A DNA stretch of 64,000 nucleotides from positions 496,001 through 560,000 of the forward strand of contig NZ_CP071597.1 of the NCBI RefSeq assembly GCF_017357405.1, written 5' to 3'. Below are positions 38,245 to 46,376 of this stretch, piece after piece (within the stretch, counting starts at the first letter, position 1; each line of letters begins with the position of its first letter). The DNA comes from Halomontanus rarus. GTDB taxonomy: Archaea; Halobacteriota; Halobacteria; Halobacteriales; Natrialbaceae. The position numbers and the translations under genes are program-made. A model generated the notes under the pieces. It was given only the letters and a program-made list of their open reading frames with translations. It made no database searches and was not told the DNA's origin.

Positions 38245-39471
38245 TCACTCCTCCATCGACAATCGCGAATCCCGAAGCAAGACCTTCTTGACGATCTCCG
38301 GGTCCTCGAGCAGCCGATGCTTCGCGTGGGCCCCGCGCCCGCGTCCGCGCCCCTCGCGCTCGGACTGGATCACGTTCAGGAAGTTCTGCTCCTGGAGGAT
38401 CTCCTGAACTCGCCGTTCCGAGAGGACGTCGAGCTCGAGCTGGCCGGTGATCTGTTTGTACTGACTGTAGATGATCTTGGTCGGAAACTCGTCTTCGGTG
38501 CTGTTCTCGGTCAGAAGCGTCAGGGCGTAGAGGATGGCTTTGGCCTGCTGGGGCGAGCCCTCGATCAGTTCGCTGAACCGGTCGGCCTCGGTCTTCTCCT
38601 TGGCCGCCCTGACGTGTTCTTCCGTTACGCGCGCATCGTTTCGCTTCTTGGCGAGTCGGCCCGCGTTTCGCAGGATGTCGATCGCCTTCCGGGCGTCGCC
38701 GTGTTCCTGTGCCGCGAGCGCCGCCGTCAGCGGGATCACCTCGTCGGTGATCACCTCCTCGTGGAAGGCGTCGCGACGTTTGTTGAGAATGTCGATCAAC
38801 TGGTTGGCGTCGTAGGGCGGAAAGACGAGTTCGTCCCGCGAGAGGCTCGACTTCACCCGCTCGGAGAGGTTGTCCGGGAAGTCGATCTTGTTCGAGATGC
38901 CGACGATGCCGATACTCGAGTCGGAGATGCGACGATTCTCGCCCGCCCGCGAGAGTTTTCGGAGGACTTCGTCGTCCTCGAGCATGTCGATCTCGTCCAA
39001 GATGACGATCGTGACGTCGGTACAGTGGTCGATGACGTCCCAGAGGCGCTTGTAGTAGTCGCCGGTCCCGAGTCCGCGATCGGGTACCGTGACGCCGCTG
39101 CGTTCGGGTTCGTTGACGACCTGGGCGACGGTCTTGACGATCGACGCCTCGGTGTTCTGTTCGCCGCAGTCGATGAACGCGTACTTGACGTTGATGTCGT
39201 CTCGCTCCGCCTCGGAGATCACGCGCTGGGTGATCGACCGCGAGATGAGCGACTTTCCGGTTCCCGTTTTGCCGAAGATAAAGAGGTGAGACGGCTTGCT
39301 CCCGAAGATCGCGGGGTTGAGGGCGTCGGCGACGCGCAACATCTGATCGTCGCGGCCGACGATCCGGTCCGGCCCGGGCAGGTGCGTGATCTCGAGCAAC
39401 CGCTCGTCGGCGAAGATCGGATCGTCGTAGCGAAAGAGCGGATCGCGTCCGTCTGACTCGTCGGAAGCCAT
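38245..39471 (-). CDS. orc1: Orc1/Cdc6 replication initiator
   Basis: 408 residues. The AAA+ domain has Walker A GKTGTGKS (67-74) and Walker B IVILDEIDM (155-163), with EVITDEVIPLTAALAAQEHGDARKAIDILRNAG as sensor 2/lid. The C-terminal winged helix (LTENSTEDEFPTKIIYSQYKQITGQLELDVLSERRVQEILQEQNFLNVIQSEREGRGRGRGAHAKH) binds origin recognition boxes. The gene is directly next to a group of ORB repeats, so it is the initiator paired with this origin. A half-ORB-like sequence lies just upstream of its own TATA box, which suggests self-regulation. Haloarchaea have many paralogs; this one resembles the main chromosomal type. Confidence 0.95.
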   Translation of the reverse strand: MASDESDGRDPLFRYDDPIFADERLLEITHLPGPDRIVGRDDQMLRVADALNPAIFGSKPSHLFIFGKTGTGKSLISRSITQRVISEAERDDINVKYAFIDCGEQNTEASIVKTVAQVVNEPERSGVTVPDRGLGTGDYYKRLWDVIDHCTDVTIVILDEIDMLEDDEVLRKLSRAGENRRISDSSIGIVGISNKIDFPDNLSERVKSSLSRDELVFPPYDANQLIDILNKRRDAFHEEVITDEVIPLTAALAAQEHGDARKAIDILRNAGRLAKKRNDARVTEEHVRAAKEKTEADRFSELIEGSPQQAKAILYALTLLTENSTEDEFPTKIIYSQYKQITGQLELDVLSERRVQEILQEQNFLNVIQSEREGRGRGRGAHAKHRLLEDPEIVKKVLLRDSRLSMEE

Positions 39472-39498
39472 GTACTACCCCCGCCTTGCCACCGGACT

Positions 39499-39509
39499 GG
39501 AATAAAGGT
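39499..39509 (-). promoter_or_regulatory. TATA box of orc1
   Basis: On the minus strand the sequence reads acctttattcc, about 33 nt before the ATG at 39471. The ORB-like half-site at 39511-39534 abuts its upstream edge. Confidence 0.55.
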
Positions 39510-39510
39510 A

Positions 39511-39534
39511 TGGGGGGTCGGTCGCGTATGTAAA
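39511..39534 (-). repeat. ORB-like half-site at the orc1 promoter
   Basis: The minus strand reads tttacatacgcgac, then ccgacccccc. The first part matches the ORB core; the G-string is in reverse orientation. Confidence 0.5.
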
Positions 39535-39595
39535 CCATCCATCTCGAGGCAGAACGCGCCGATATTGTTCGTGATTGCCGAACCATCCCGTGGTA

Positions 39596-39613
39596 ACCAC
39601 CCTCGCGTTTCTA
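39596..39613 (-). repeat. Degenerate ORB
   Basis: The minus strand reads tagaaacgcgagggtggt, matching the ORB core but lacking the ttaca at its left. Confidence 0.6.
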
Positions 39614-39638
39614 GGCGCGAGCGGGCCGAGCGGGGCCC

Positions 39639-39660
39639 ACACCCCCCTCGCGGATGTAAC
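39639..39660 (-). repeat. Origin recognition box (reverse)
   Basis: The minus strand begins gttacatccgcgagg and ends in a G-string followed by tgt. It is a full 22-bp ORB. Confidence 0.88.
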
Positions 39661-39741
39661 GAGGGATCGATGGGGGACTCGAGGTCGAGTCGAGAACGTG
39701 AGACACCAACACACGATCTGCCGTGGTGACCGACGGGGGAC

Positions 39742-39763
39742 ACACCACCGTCGCGGATGTAAC
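39742..39763 (-). repeat. Origin recognition box (reverse)
   Basis: The minus strand begins gttacatccgcgacgg and ends tggtgt. It is a full ORB in the same orientation as the one at 39639. Confidence 0.88.
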
Positions 39764-39823
39764 GCCAAACGGGTGGGTGGGGTTCGGCAGAATGTTGGGT
39801 TTCGACCGGTGAGAACCCCGTGA

Positions 39824-39845
39824 TTTACAAACGCGACGGTGGTGT
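39824..39845 (+). repeat. Origin recognition box (forward)
   Basis: The sequence begins tttacaaacgcgacgg and ends tggtgt, identical in the core to the reverse copy at 39742. The pair is inverted about 60 bp apart. Confidence 0.88.
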
Positions 39846-39877
39846 GTTGTCGATCAGTACCCCCACACAGGTACGGC

Positions 39878-39899
39878 GTTACAAACGCGAAGGGGGTGT
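39878..39899 (+). repeat. Origin recognition box (forward)
   Basis: The sequence begins gttacaaacgcgaagg and ends gggtgt. Confidence 0.88.
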
Positions 39900-40115
39900 C
39901 CGTGTACTCGAACGTAGACTTGCAGTTCTCTGCAGATACTGCAACGTCTCTCGAGGCGTGGAATCACAACGCAGAGATCCACACAAGCGGTACGAACGAT
40001 GCAGCCACGGCTCGGGATCGAGAACCAATCGACGACGGTCTCGAGGAGACCTCCTGAACCGAGCCGAGTCGCTGTAATCGATCGATCGGAAGACGACTAC
40101 TCGAGGGCCAGATTC

Positions 40116-40162
40116 ACTAGTCTAGTTCTAGTAACTAGACTAGTAACTAACAACTAGACTAG
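40116..40162. repeat. CTAG-rich inverted/direct repeats in the origin
   Basis: A perfect 12-bp inverted repeat (actagtctagtt ... aactagactagt, 40116-40127 and 40133-40144) is followed by a third copy of aactagactag at 40152-40162. Seven CTAG sites fall within 46 bp (40117, 40122, 40128, 40135, 40140, 40154, 40159). The stretch is AT-richer than its surroundings and may be the unwinding element. Confidence 0.85.
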
Positions 40163-40373
40163 CTCAACTAACACAACACTCTCAACGGGCATCCCCAACA
40201 ACACTCTCGAAGACATCCACAGTGGAATCATCGAGTACACGATCGCTCGAGAGCTCGATACGTGACGACGGACACCGTCCCTGATACTCTCGACGTCTCG
40301 GAATCGTCGATGGGGAGGGACTCGAATTATCCACGACGATCACCTCACGACGACCTCCGATTTCGACCCGTCT

Positions 40374-40392
40374 CCCACCGATCGCGTTTCGT
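40374..40392 (-). repeat. Degenerate ORB on the far side of the CTAG cluster
   Basis: The minus strand reads gacgaaacgcgatcggtgg, near to the ORB core aaacgcgacggtgg with one extra base. It would flank the CTAG cluster opposite the forward ORBs. Confidence 0.45.
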
Positions 40393-40425
40393 CACACCTA
40401 TTTCGGGACCACGGAAAGAACGGGC

Positions 40426-40884
40426 ATGTTCGACCGCGTTCGCGCCCGACTCGCACCCGACACACACAGCGACCCGGTCGTCGGACTTTTCGTCGACGGG
40501 CCGAACGTGCTTCGCGACGAGTTCGACGTCGATCTGGACGATCTCCGCGAGGTCGCCACCGATCTGGGCCAGCTCGGAGTCACCCGTCTCTACCTCAACG
40601 AACACGCCACGCCGGGACTGATCCAGGCCGCCGAAGCCCGCGGGTTCGAAGTCGTCGTCACCAGCGGCGACGTCGACGTCAAACTCGCCGTCGACGCGAC
40701 CGCCCTCGTCGCCGACGGTTCGCTGGACACCCTCGCAGTCGCCTCCCGCGATACGGACTTCAAGCCGGTCCTCGAGTTCGCCGGGACCCGGGGCATCAAG
40801 ACGGTCGCGATCGCGCCCGGTTCTTACGGACGCTCGGACGCGCTTCGCAACGCCGCCGACGAGGCGATGACGCTGGGTCCGTGA
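40426..40884 (+). CDS. NYN-domain (PIN-like) nuclease-family protein
   Basis: 152 residues. The PIN-like fold shows its acidic residues in VGLFVDGPNVLRDEF, VVVTSGDVDVKLAVDATALVADG and LAVASRDTDFKPVLEFAGTRGIKTVAIAPG. This matches the LabA/NYN group (TIGR00288-type in archaea), predicted metal-dependent RNases. The gene starts directly at the edge of the origin, and such a protein is often found beside the haloarchaeal orc1-linked origin. A role in replication is not shown. Confidence 0.8.
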   Translation: MFDRVRARLAPDTHSDPVVGLFVDGPNVLRDEFDVDLDDLREVATDLGQLGVTRLYLNEHATPGLIQAAEARGFEVVVTSGDVDVKLAVDATALVADGSLDTLAVASRDTDFKPVLEFAGTRGIKTVAIAPGSYGRSDALRNAADEAMTLGP

Positions 40885-40966
40885 GGCCGTAAGTCCGTTG
40901 TACCGTCTCAGCGCCGAAAACGCCGAAGTCGGAGGCTTTTCACACGATCCGCCCGCATACTGAGGT

Positions 40967-41842
40967 ATGACCGACGGAACCGACGACAGCAGAACCGACG
41001 AGTGGCGGGGCCCGATCCTCGACGACCACCTCCACCTCGACCCCGACCACGCCCGGGGCCTCGAGGCGGTCGAGGACTTCGTGAACGTCGGCGGGACCCA
41101 CTTGCTGATCGTGAACAAACCCTCGTGGCACCTCGACGTCGAAGCCGAGCGCGGTGAGGACTTCCGTCCGGTGTTCGACCGCACCATCGAAATCGTCGCC
41201 GAGGCGACCGACCGCTTGCCGGGGCGAGCGTGGCCGATCCTCGGCGTCCATCCCGGACTGGTCTCTCGGCTGGTCGACGACCGCGGCTACGCGCCCGACG
41301 AGGCTCGCGAGATCATGCAGGCCGGGATCGGCGTCGCCGCGGAGTACGTCGCCGACGGCCGCGCGCTCGGATTGAAGTCGGGGCGTCCACACTACGACGT
41401 CTCCGAGGCGGTCTGGGAGGCCTCGAACGAAGTCATGCGTCGGGCGTTCGAGCACGGCGTCGACCTCGAGTGCGCCGTCCAGCTCCACACCGAAGCCAGC
41501 GAGGACCTGACCGAGATCGCCGACTGGGCCGAAGCTGCCGGTCTCCCGGCCCACCGGGTCGTGAAACACTACGCGAGCGGCCGACTCGAGGGGCCGACAC
41601 CGAGCGTGATGTGCGAGAAAGACTGGTTGACGGAGGCGGCCGAACGCGGGGCTCCCTTCCTGATGGAGACCGACTTCGTCGACGACCCGGATCGTCCGGG
41701 TGCCGTAATGGGACCCAAGACCGTCCCGCGTCGCGTCTCGTGGCTGCTCGAGAACGGTCACGAGGACGCCGTCCGCATCGCGCACGTCGAGACGCCCGCC
41801 CGGGTGTACGATATCGACACCGAAGCGACGCTCGAGCGGTGA
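40967..41842 (+). CDS. TatD-related metal-dependent hydrolase
   Basis: 291 residues. The amidohydrolase-like start is ILDDHLHLDP (HxH motif). Later metal ligands fit PILGVHPGLV, AVQLHTEASEDLTEIA, VVKHYASG and METDFVDDP. The protein resembles archaeal TatD-related predicted hydrolases (COG1099-like). TatD members are often DNases, but that activity is not proven for this group. It lies 82 bp after the NYN gene in the same direction and could share its transcript. Confidence 0.8.
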   Translation: MTDGTDDSRTDEWRGPILDDHLHLDPDHARGLEAVEDFVNVGGTHLLIVNKPSWHLDVEAERGEDFRPVFDRTIEIVAEATDRLPGRAWPILGVHPGLVSRLVDDRGYAPDEAREIMQAGIGVAAEYVADGRALGLKSGRPHYDVSEAVWEASNEVMRRAFEHGVDLECAVQLHTEASEDLTEIADWAEAAGLPAHRVVKHYASGRLEGPTPSVMCEKDWLTEAAERGAPFLMETDFVDDPDRPGAVMGPKTVPRRVSWLLENGHEDAVRIAHVETPARVYDIDTEATLER

Positions 41843-42047
41843 CCTGAAACGAGATAGTTACATTCGCTCATTATTCTGATATTTACGTCGAAGAACCAAC
41901 CGACGTTCTCGGAAGACACGAAGACTGAAGTGGTTCGATGGGGCTGGCAGATTTTCGGCTCGAGAGTCGCTGTATGGCCGATTGAGACACTCCGACAAAC
42001 CGCGCGGGTAGAGAAAGGCATTTCAAGCGGCCGGTGTAGGTGTGTGT

Positions 42048-42626
42048 ATGAGCAATCCCCCCACCGAGTTCTACTCGGCGGAACGCTGGCAGAACTGGAT
42101 CGACCGCATCGACGACGAAGAGATCGATCCCGAAGACGAATCGTCGGCTCGTCTCCTCTTGAACTTACAAGACGACACCGCGATCGCGATCGCCAAGATC
42201 GTCTCCGCCTACGACGACGGCGAACTCGACGGGGAGGCAGCACTCGAGGAGATCGCGGACGTCCGTAATATCGTCCTCGACGAGGTCGACATCGACGACG
42301 AGGAGAAACTGATGCTCGTCGACGGCGTCCAGACGAGCCTCGTCTGCGTCTTCTTCGCCGCCGAGGAGTACGTCGCGAACGGCCCAGCAGAAGAGGCAAG
42401 CGTCAGCGAGTACCTCCGGGCGGCCGCCGACGCGGAGGCCGAAGAGGACCTCGACGCCGCACTCGGCTACGCCGCACAGGCCGGGACGCTGGTCATCGAC
42501 GGCGAGGAACTGGATATGGCCGTCGCCGAGGATCTCGAGTACGGCCTCGTCACGGAGTGGATCAACGGCCTCGACAGCCTCCAGAGCGCGATGAGCGATC
42601 CGGAAGTCGTCGAAGAAGACGAGTAG
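42048..42626 (+). CDS. DUF2150-family protein
   Basis: 192 residues from the ATG at 42048. The sequence (FYSAERWQNWIDRIDDEEIDPEDESSARLLLNLQDDTAIAIAKIVSAYDDGELDGEAALEEIADVRNIVL) is the conserved archaeal DUF2150 pattern. It is very acidic and predicted to be all helical. No catalytic motif is visible, and the function is unknown. It has its own upstream region of about 200 bp. Confidence 0.75.
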   Translation: MSNPPTEFYSAERWQNWIDRIDDEEIDPEDESSARLLLNLQDDTAIAIAKIVSAYDDGELDGEAALEEIADVRNIVLDEVDIDDEEKLMLVDGVQTSLVCVFFAAEEYVANGPAEEASVSEYLRAAADAEAEEDLDAALGYAAQAGTLVIDGEELDMAVAEDLEYGLVTEWINGLDSLQSAMSDPEVVEEDE

Positions 42627-42883
42627 CGGCCTCGTCGGACGACGAATGCGGGAGGATATTCGAGGACGGCGACGTCTCACTCGAATCTGCATTCGCATCC
42701 GCGCCGCGCCCACGTTCACGTTCACATTCACATCACGATCCAGAGACGCTCGTTCGGGTCACTCGGGCCAGACTCGACCCGACCCGATCCGACACGAAAC
42801 GGGGACTCACTTTTCGTCTTTCGTACGCGACCGACGGCCGCAACCTCGCGTAGGCCCGCGACCCGTCGCGACTGGCCAACAAG

Positions 42884-42892
42884 CGTTTAACC
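42884..42892 (+). promoter_or_regulatory. TATA box of the surface-protein gene
   Basis: The sequence cgtttaacc is centred about 25 nt before the ATG at 42913. Confidence 0.5.
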
Positions 42893-42912
42893 GACGCTGA
42901 CTATCCTCGGCT

Positions 42913-44709
42913 ATGTCACGTCGGGTCGACGAGCGCGCCGTCACGGTGCAGATCGGTGCCGTGTTGATGCTCGCGATCCTCGTCTCGGCGCTGGCGCTCT
43001 ATCAGGTGTCGGCCGTTCCCGACCAGAATCAGGAGACGGAATTTACCCACAACGAACGGGTGGCTGGCGAACTGGTCGAGTTGCGCGATACGATTCGAAA
43101 CGCCGGCAGCGAGCGACTCGAGCGTGGCGTTCCGATAACACTCGGAGCGCAGTACCAGACGCGAACGGTGGCGATCAACCCACCCGCGCCGTCGGGTCGA
43201 CTCTCCACATCGGACCCGCGACCGGTGAAGATTGAAAACGTGACTATCGAGGAGGGAGATCCCAACGGAACCGTTCAGGACGTTCTGGACGACCCACCGA
43301 CGACACGCCTGCTCACGTACGATCCGCGTTACAACGAATACCGTGGTCCGACGACCCGAATCGAACACTCACTTCTGTACAACGAGTTCGGCGCAGCGAA
43401 CGTCACCCTCGAGGAACAGACGATGATCGACGACGACAGCGTGACGCTCGTGTTCCTCGAGGGGAACCTCTCGAGGAGTACGACCGGAACTGTTTCGGTC
43501 GACGTCGAGACGATCGGTGGGCCAACGGGGGAGAGCAAATTCGAGTCGAACGGGAGTGGAAACGTCACGATCACCCTGCCGACGGACTCACCCGAGCGCT
43601 GGGAGGCGGCTCTCGGAACGACGTTCGAAGGGTCTCCGCAGGAGAACGCGCGGATCCGGCACAGCGATCGTCGGAACGTCACGATCGAACTCGCGAACGA
43701 GACGTACGATCTTCGACTGGCGCAGGTGAGCGTCGGCGACGGAAGTACACCTGACAGCCGGTTCGACGATGCTCGAGCGCCTGCGTCAGAGAAGGGATCT
43801 GGAACGTTTACCGTCGAGTGGGACTCCGACGCTGAAACGATTCAAGAAGGCCAGACCGAGAGAATCGACGTTCACGTTACTGACGATCAGACCGGCGATC
43901 CGATCGCAGACGTGGCAGTCGACTTCGCTCGACGTGGTGACGGGTCGGTCAGCTTCTCCGGGGATACGCAGGCCGATACCGACGAAACGGGGACCGCCAG
44001 TATCGACGTTACCGGAGAGAGCGCGGGGGAGACGACGATCTTCGCGTCCACGGTCAGCGGCACGGACCGCCTCCCGGTTACCGTCGATCCGTTCGAGCCA
44101 CCGGCGGACGGACCGTACTTCGACGTCCAGATAACGCAGACGAACTCGCCAGTGACGGAGGGAGAGACGGTGACGGTCGACGCCACCATCGAGAATCGCG
44201 GTACCCAACCGGACACACAGACGATTCAGCTGGTGGCTTCGGACGGGGTCGAACTCGATAGTCAGGCCGTCAGTCTCGAGTCCGGGGAACAGTCGACGAT
44301 TACCCTCGAGTGGGATACGACGGCCGATGATGCGGGTGACCAGACGATCCGGGTTTCGACCGACGACGAGAGCGACCAGACGACGGTCAGGGTCGAGCGT
44401 AATTCGGGTGCTACCGGACCGACCGTCGATTCGTTCGATACGAGTGAACAGCCCGGAAACAACGCGGGTATTCGATACAGCTGGGCGGTCTCCGCCGGTG
44501 ATGCAGAACTTGAGTCCGCCGTCGTCGAATTACATCGAGACGGAACCCCTGTCGACCGACACACCCATCCTCTCAGCGGACAGAACGGAGGGTCTAACAA
44601 CGAGAAATTCGCCGATCTCGGAAACGGACAGGAGTACACGCTTCGACTGACCGTCACCGATACGAACGGTAACACCGCCGAAGCCGTCGAAACGCAGATC
44701 GCAGGATGA
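42913..44709 (+). CDS. Pilin-like N-terminus surface protein with Ig-like domains
   Basis: 598 residues. The N terminus has charged residues, then VTVQIGAVLMLAILVSALALYQ, as in archaeal pilin-like or DUF7289-type proteins. Residues 30-290 form a beta-rich outside domain with many N-glycosylation-type NxS/T sites. Around 300-395 an Ig-like Big_1-type domain shows TDDQTGDPIADVAVDFARRGDGSVSFSGDTQADTDETGTASIDVTG. Residues 400-490 look like a CARDB domain (VTEGETVTVDATIENRGTQPDTQTIQL). The end (500-598) is fibronectin-like (RYSWAVSAGDAELESAVVELHRDG). An adhesion or surface role is inferred. No pilus assembly genes are nearby. Confidence 0.7.
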   Translation: MSRRVDERAVTVQIGAVLMLAILVSALALYQVSAVPDQNQETEFTHNERVAGELVELRDTIRNAGSERLERGVPITLGAQYQTRTVAINPPAPSGRLSTSDPRPVKIENVTIEEGDPNGTVQDVLDDPPTTRLLTYDPRYNEYRGPTTRIEHSLLYNEFGAANVTLEEQTMIDDDSVTLVFLEGNLSRSTTGTVSVDVETIGGPTGESKFESNGSGNVTITLPTDSPERWEAALGTTFEGSPQENARIRHSDRRNVTIELANETYDLRLAQVSVGDGSTPDSRFDDARAPASEKGSGTFTVEWDSDAETIQEGQTERIDVHVTDDQTGDPIADVAVDFARRGDGSVSFSGDTQADTDETGTASIDVTGESAGETTIFASTVSGTDRLPVTVDPFEPPADGPYFDVQITQTNSPVTEGETVTVDATIENRGTQPDTQTIQLVASDGVELDSQAVSLESGEQSTITLEWDTTADDAGDQTIRVSTDDESDQTTVRVERNSGATGPTVDSFDTSEQPGNNAGIRYSWAVSAGDAELESAVVELHRDGTPVDRHTHPLSGQNGGSNNEKFADLGNGQEYTLRLTVTDTNGNTAEAVETQIAG

Positions 44710-44844
44710 CCTCGAGGCAGCCGTCGGCGTAGCACGGCCTCGGACGGGTGGTCGCTTCGATTAGCTGCCACAGAAGACGTACATTCGACACTCGTCGAAC
44801 CTCCGAACGACAATATCATGTGGCCACACCTGTATGCACAGCAT

Positions 44845-46182
44845 ATGACTACAGTCGGTATCGACGCCATCGAAATCTGGACCGGGAACCTCAAACTCGA
44901 TCTCCCCGGGACGTTCGCGCCACAGAAGGGCGAAGACCCCGAAAAGTACACCAAGGGACTCGGCCTCAACGCGAGTTCGTTCCCCGACAGCTACGAGGAC
45001 ATCGTCACGATGGGGGCCAACGCCGCCTATCGCCTGATGGATCGCAAGGGCCTCGAGCCCGAGGACATCGGCCGGATCGACGTCGCCACCGAGAGTTCCT
45101 TCGACAACTCGAAACCTGTTTCGACGTACGTCGCAGGCTGCCTCGAACAGGTCTACGAGGGTGACTTTCACCACGCGAACAAGGGCGAGCGGAAGTTCGC
45201 CTGTATCGCGGGGACCCAGAGTTTAGACGACGCGTACAACTGGATCAAGGCGGGTCGAAACCGCGGCCGAGCCGCGCTCGTGATCGCGACCGACACGGCC
45301 CTCTACGCCCGCGGTGACGCCGGCGAGGCGACGCAGGGCGCGGGTGCTGTCGCGATGCTCATCAGCGAGGATCCCTCGCTGGTGGAACTCTCGATCGAAC
45401 AGGGCTACGGCAGCGCCGACGAGACCGACTTCCTCAAGCCCAACCAGCAGTTCCCGAGCGTCGACGGCAAGCGCTCCGTGCAGGTGTACCTCGCCCGAAT
45501 GCGCGAAGCCCTCGAGGACTTCGAGAGCATCGCCGGCGACAGCCACCCCGACCAGTACGCCTACATCCCGTTCCACACCCCATTCCCCGGGATGGTCCGA
45601 AAGGCCGGCCTGCTGGGCTATCGGCACATGATCCGGGACACGGAAATCGAAGACGAGCTGGCCGCGGAGATCGGTCGCCAGCCCCGCGCCGAGGCGTTCG
45701 ACGACGACGAGGCCTTCCGCGAGGCCCTTCGAGAGTACATGGATTCGCTCAAGGAGACCGAAACCTACCAGGACTGGTACGCGAAGACGATCGATCCCAC
45801 CCTCACCATCTCTCGAGAGGTCGGAAACTGGTACACCGGCTCGGTACACGTCGCTCGAGCGAGCGTTCTCAAACACGGCCTCGAGAACGAGCTAGATCTC
45901 ACCGGGAGCAAACTGCTGGTCGGCTCCTACGGCAGTGGGGCCGAAGCGGAGATCCACGCCGAGACGATCCAGGAGGGCTGGCGCGAGGAGATCGGGGCGC
46001 TCAACGTCGACGAACAGCTCGCAGCGCGGTACAATCTCACCTGGGACGATTACGAGGAGATCCACGACGCCCACAACCACGAGATGGACGTCGACATCGA
46101 GCCGCGCACGACGCCGGAAGCGGAGTTCGTGTTCGACGGCTGGGGTCGGATGGGCGAGCGGAAGTACACGTTCGTCGAGTAG
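44845..46182 (+). CDS. hmgB: Hydroxymethylglutaryl-CoA synthase
   Basis: 445 residues from the ATG at 44845. The catalytic cysteine is C120 in RKFACIAGTQSLDDA, with E83 in ATESSFDNSKP and H244 in YIPFHTPFPGMVRKA. The thiolase-fold halves are clear (VGIDAIEIWTGNLKLDLPGTFA at the start, GSYGSGAEAEIHAETIQEGW near the end). The enzyme condenses acetyl-CoA with acetoacetyl-CoA in the mevalonate pathway for archaeal lipid synthesis. It stands alone with no other mevalonate gene nearby. Confidence 0.95.
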   Translation: MTTVGIDAIEIWTGNLKLDLPGTFAPQKGEDPEKYTKGLGLNASSFPDSYEDIVTMGANAAYRLMDRKGLEPEDIGRIDVATESSFDNSKPVSTYVAGCLEQVYEGDFHHANKGERKFACIAGTQSLDDAYNWIKAGRNRGRAALVIATDTALYARGDAGEATQGAGAVAMLISEDPSLVELSIEQGYGSADETDFLKPNQQFPSVDGKRSVQVYLARMREALEDFESIAGDSHPDQYAYIPFHTPFPGMVRKAGLLGYRHMIRDTEIEDELAAEIGRQPRAEAFDDDEAFREALREYMDSLKETETYQDWYAKTIDPTLTISREVGNWYTGSVHVARASVLKHGLENELDLTGSKLLVGSYGSGAEAEIHAETIQEGWREEIGALNVDEQLAARYNLTWDDYEEIHDAHNHEMDVDIEPRTTPEAEFVFDGWGRMGERKYTFVE

Positions 46183-46376
46183 ATTTTTCACGAAGAGCTC
46201 GGCGAGAAACAACTGATTCGGCTCGAATCGACCGATACGAAACCGTCGTAGTCATTATCCCCTGTTCGCTAGTAGTGCCCAACGTGACACGGACCGGATG
46301 CGGTGACGGAGTCGGACTCCCTTCTGTTGGGCTGCCGTGTCGCCGCTATCACTATCACTATTACGACCACTAACGC

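Larger units (their letters stand above)
39472..40425. other. Chromosomal replication origin (oriC) next to orc1
   Basis: 954 bp without a gene. It contains four clear ORBs (two in reverse, at 39639 and 39742; two forward, at 39824 and 39878), degenerate ORB-like sequences at 39511, 39596 and 40374, G-strings, and an AT-richer CTAG cluster at 40110-40175 that may be the unwinding element. The neighbour gene order orc1-origin-NYN protein supports the call. Confidence 0.9.

Noticed and set aside
38317..39456. Long plus-strand open frame across orc1
   Set aside because: It is the shadow of orc1, which has clear AAA+ motifs.
39839..40057. 72-codon open frame in the origin
   Set aside because: It overlaps ORBs, has no family resemblance and no promoter; the sequence is better explained as the origin.
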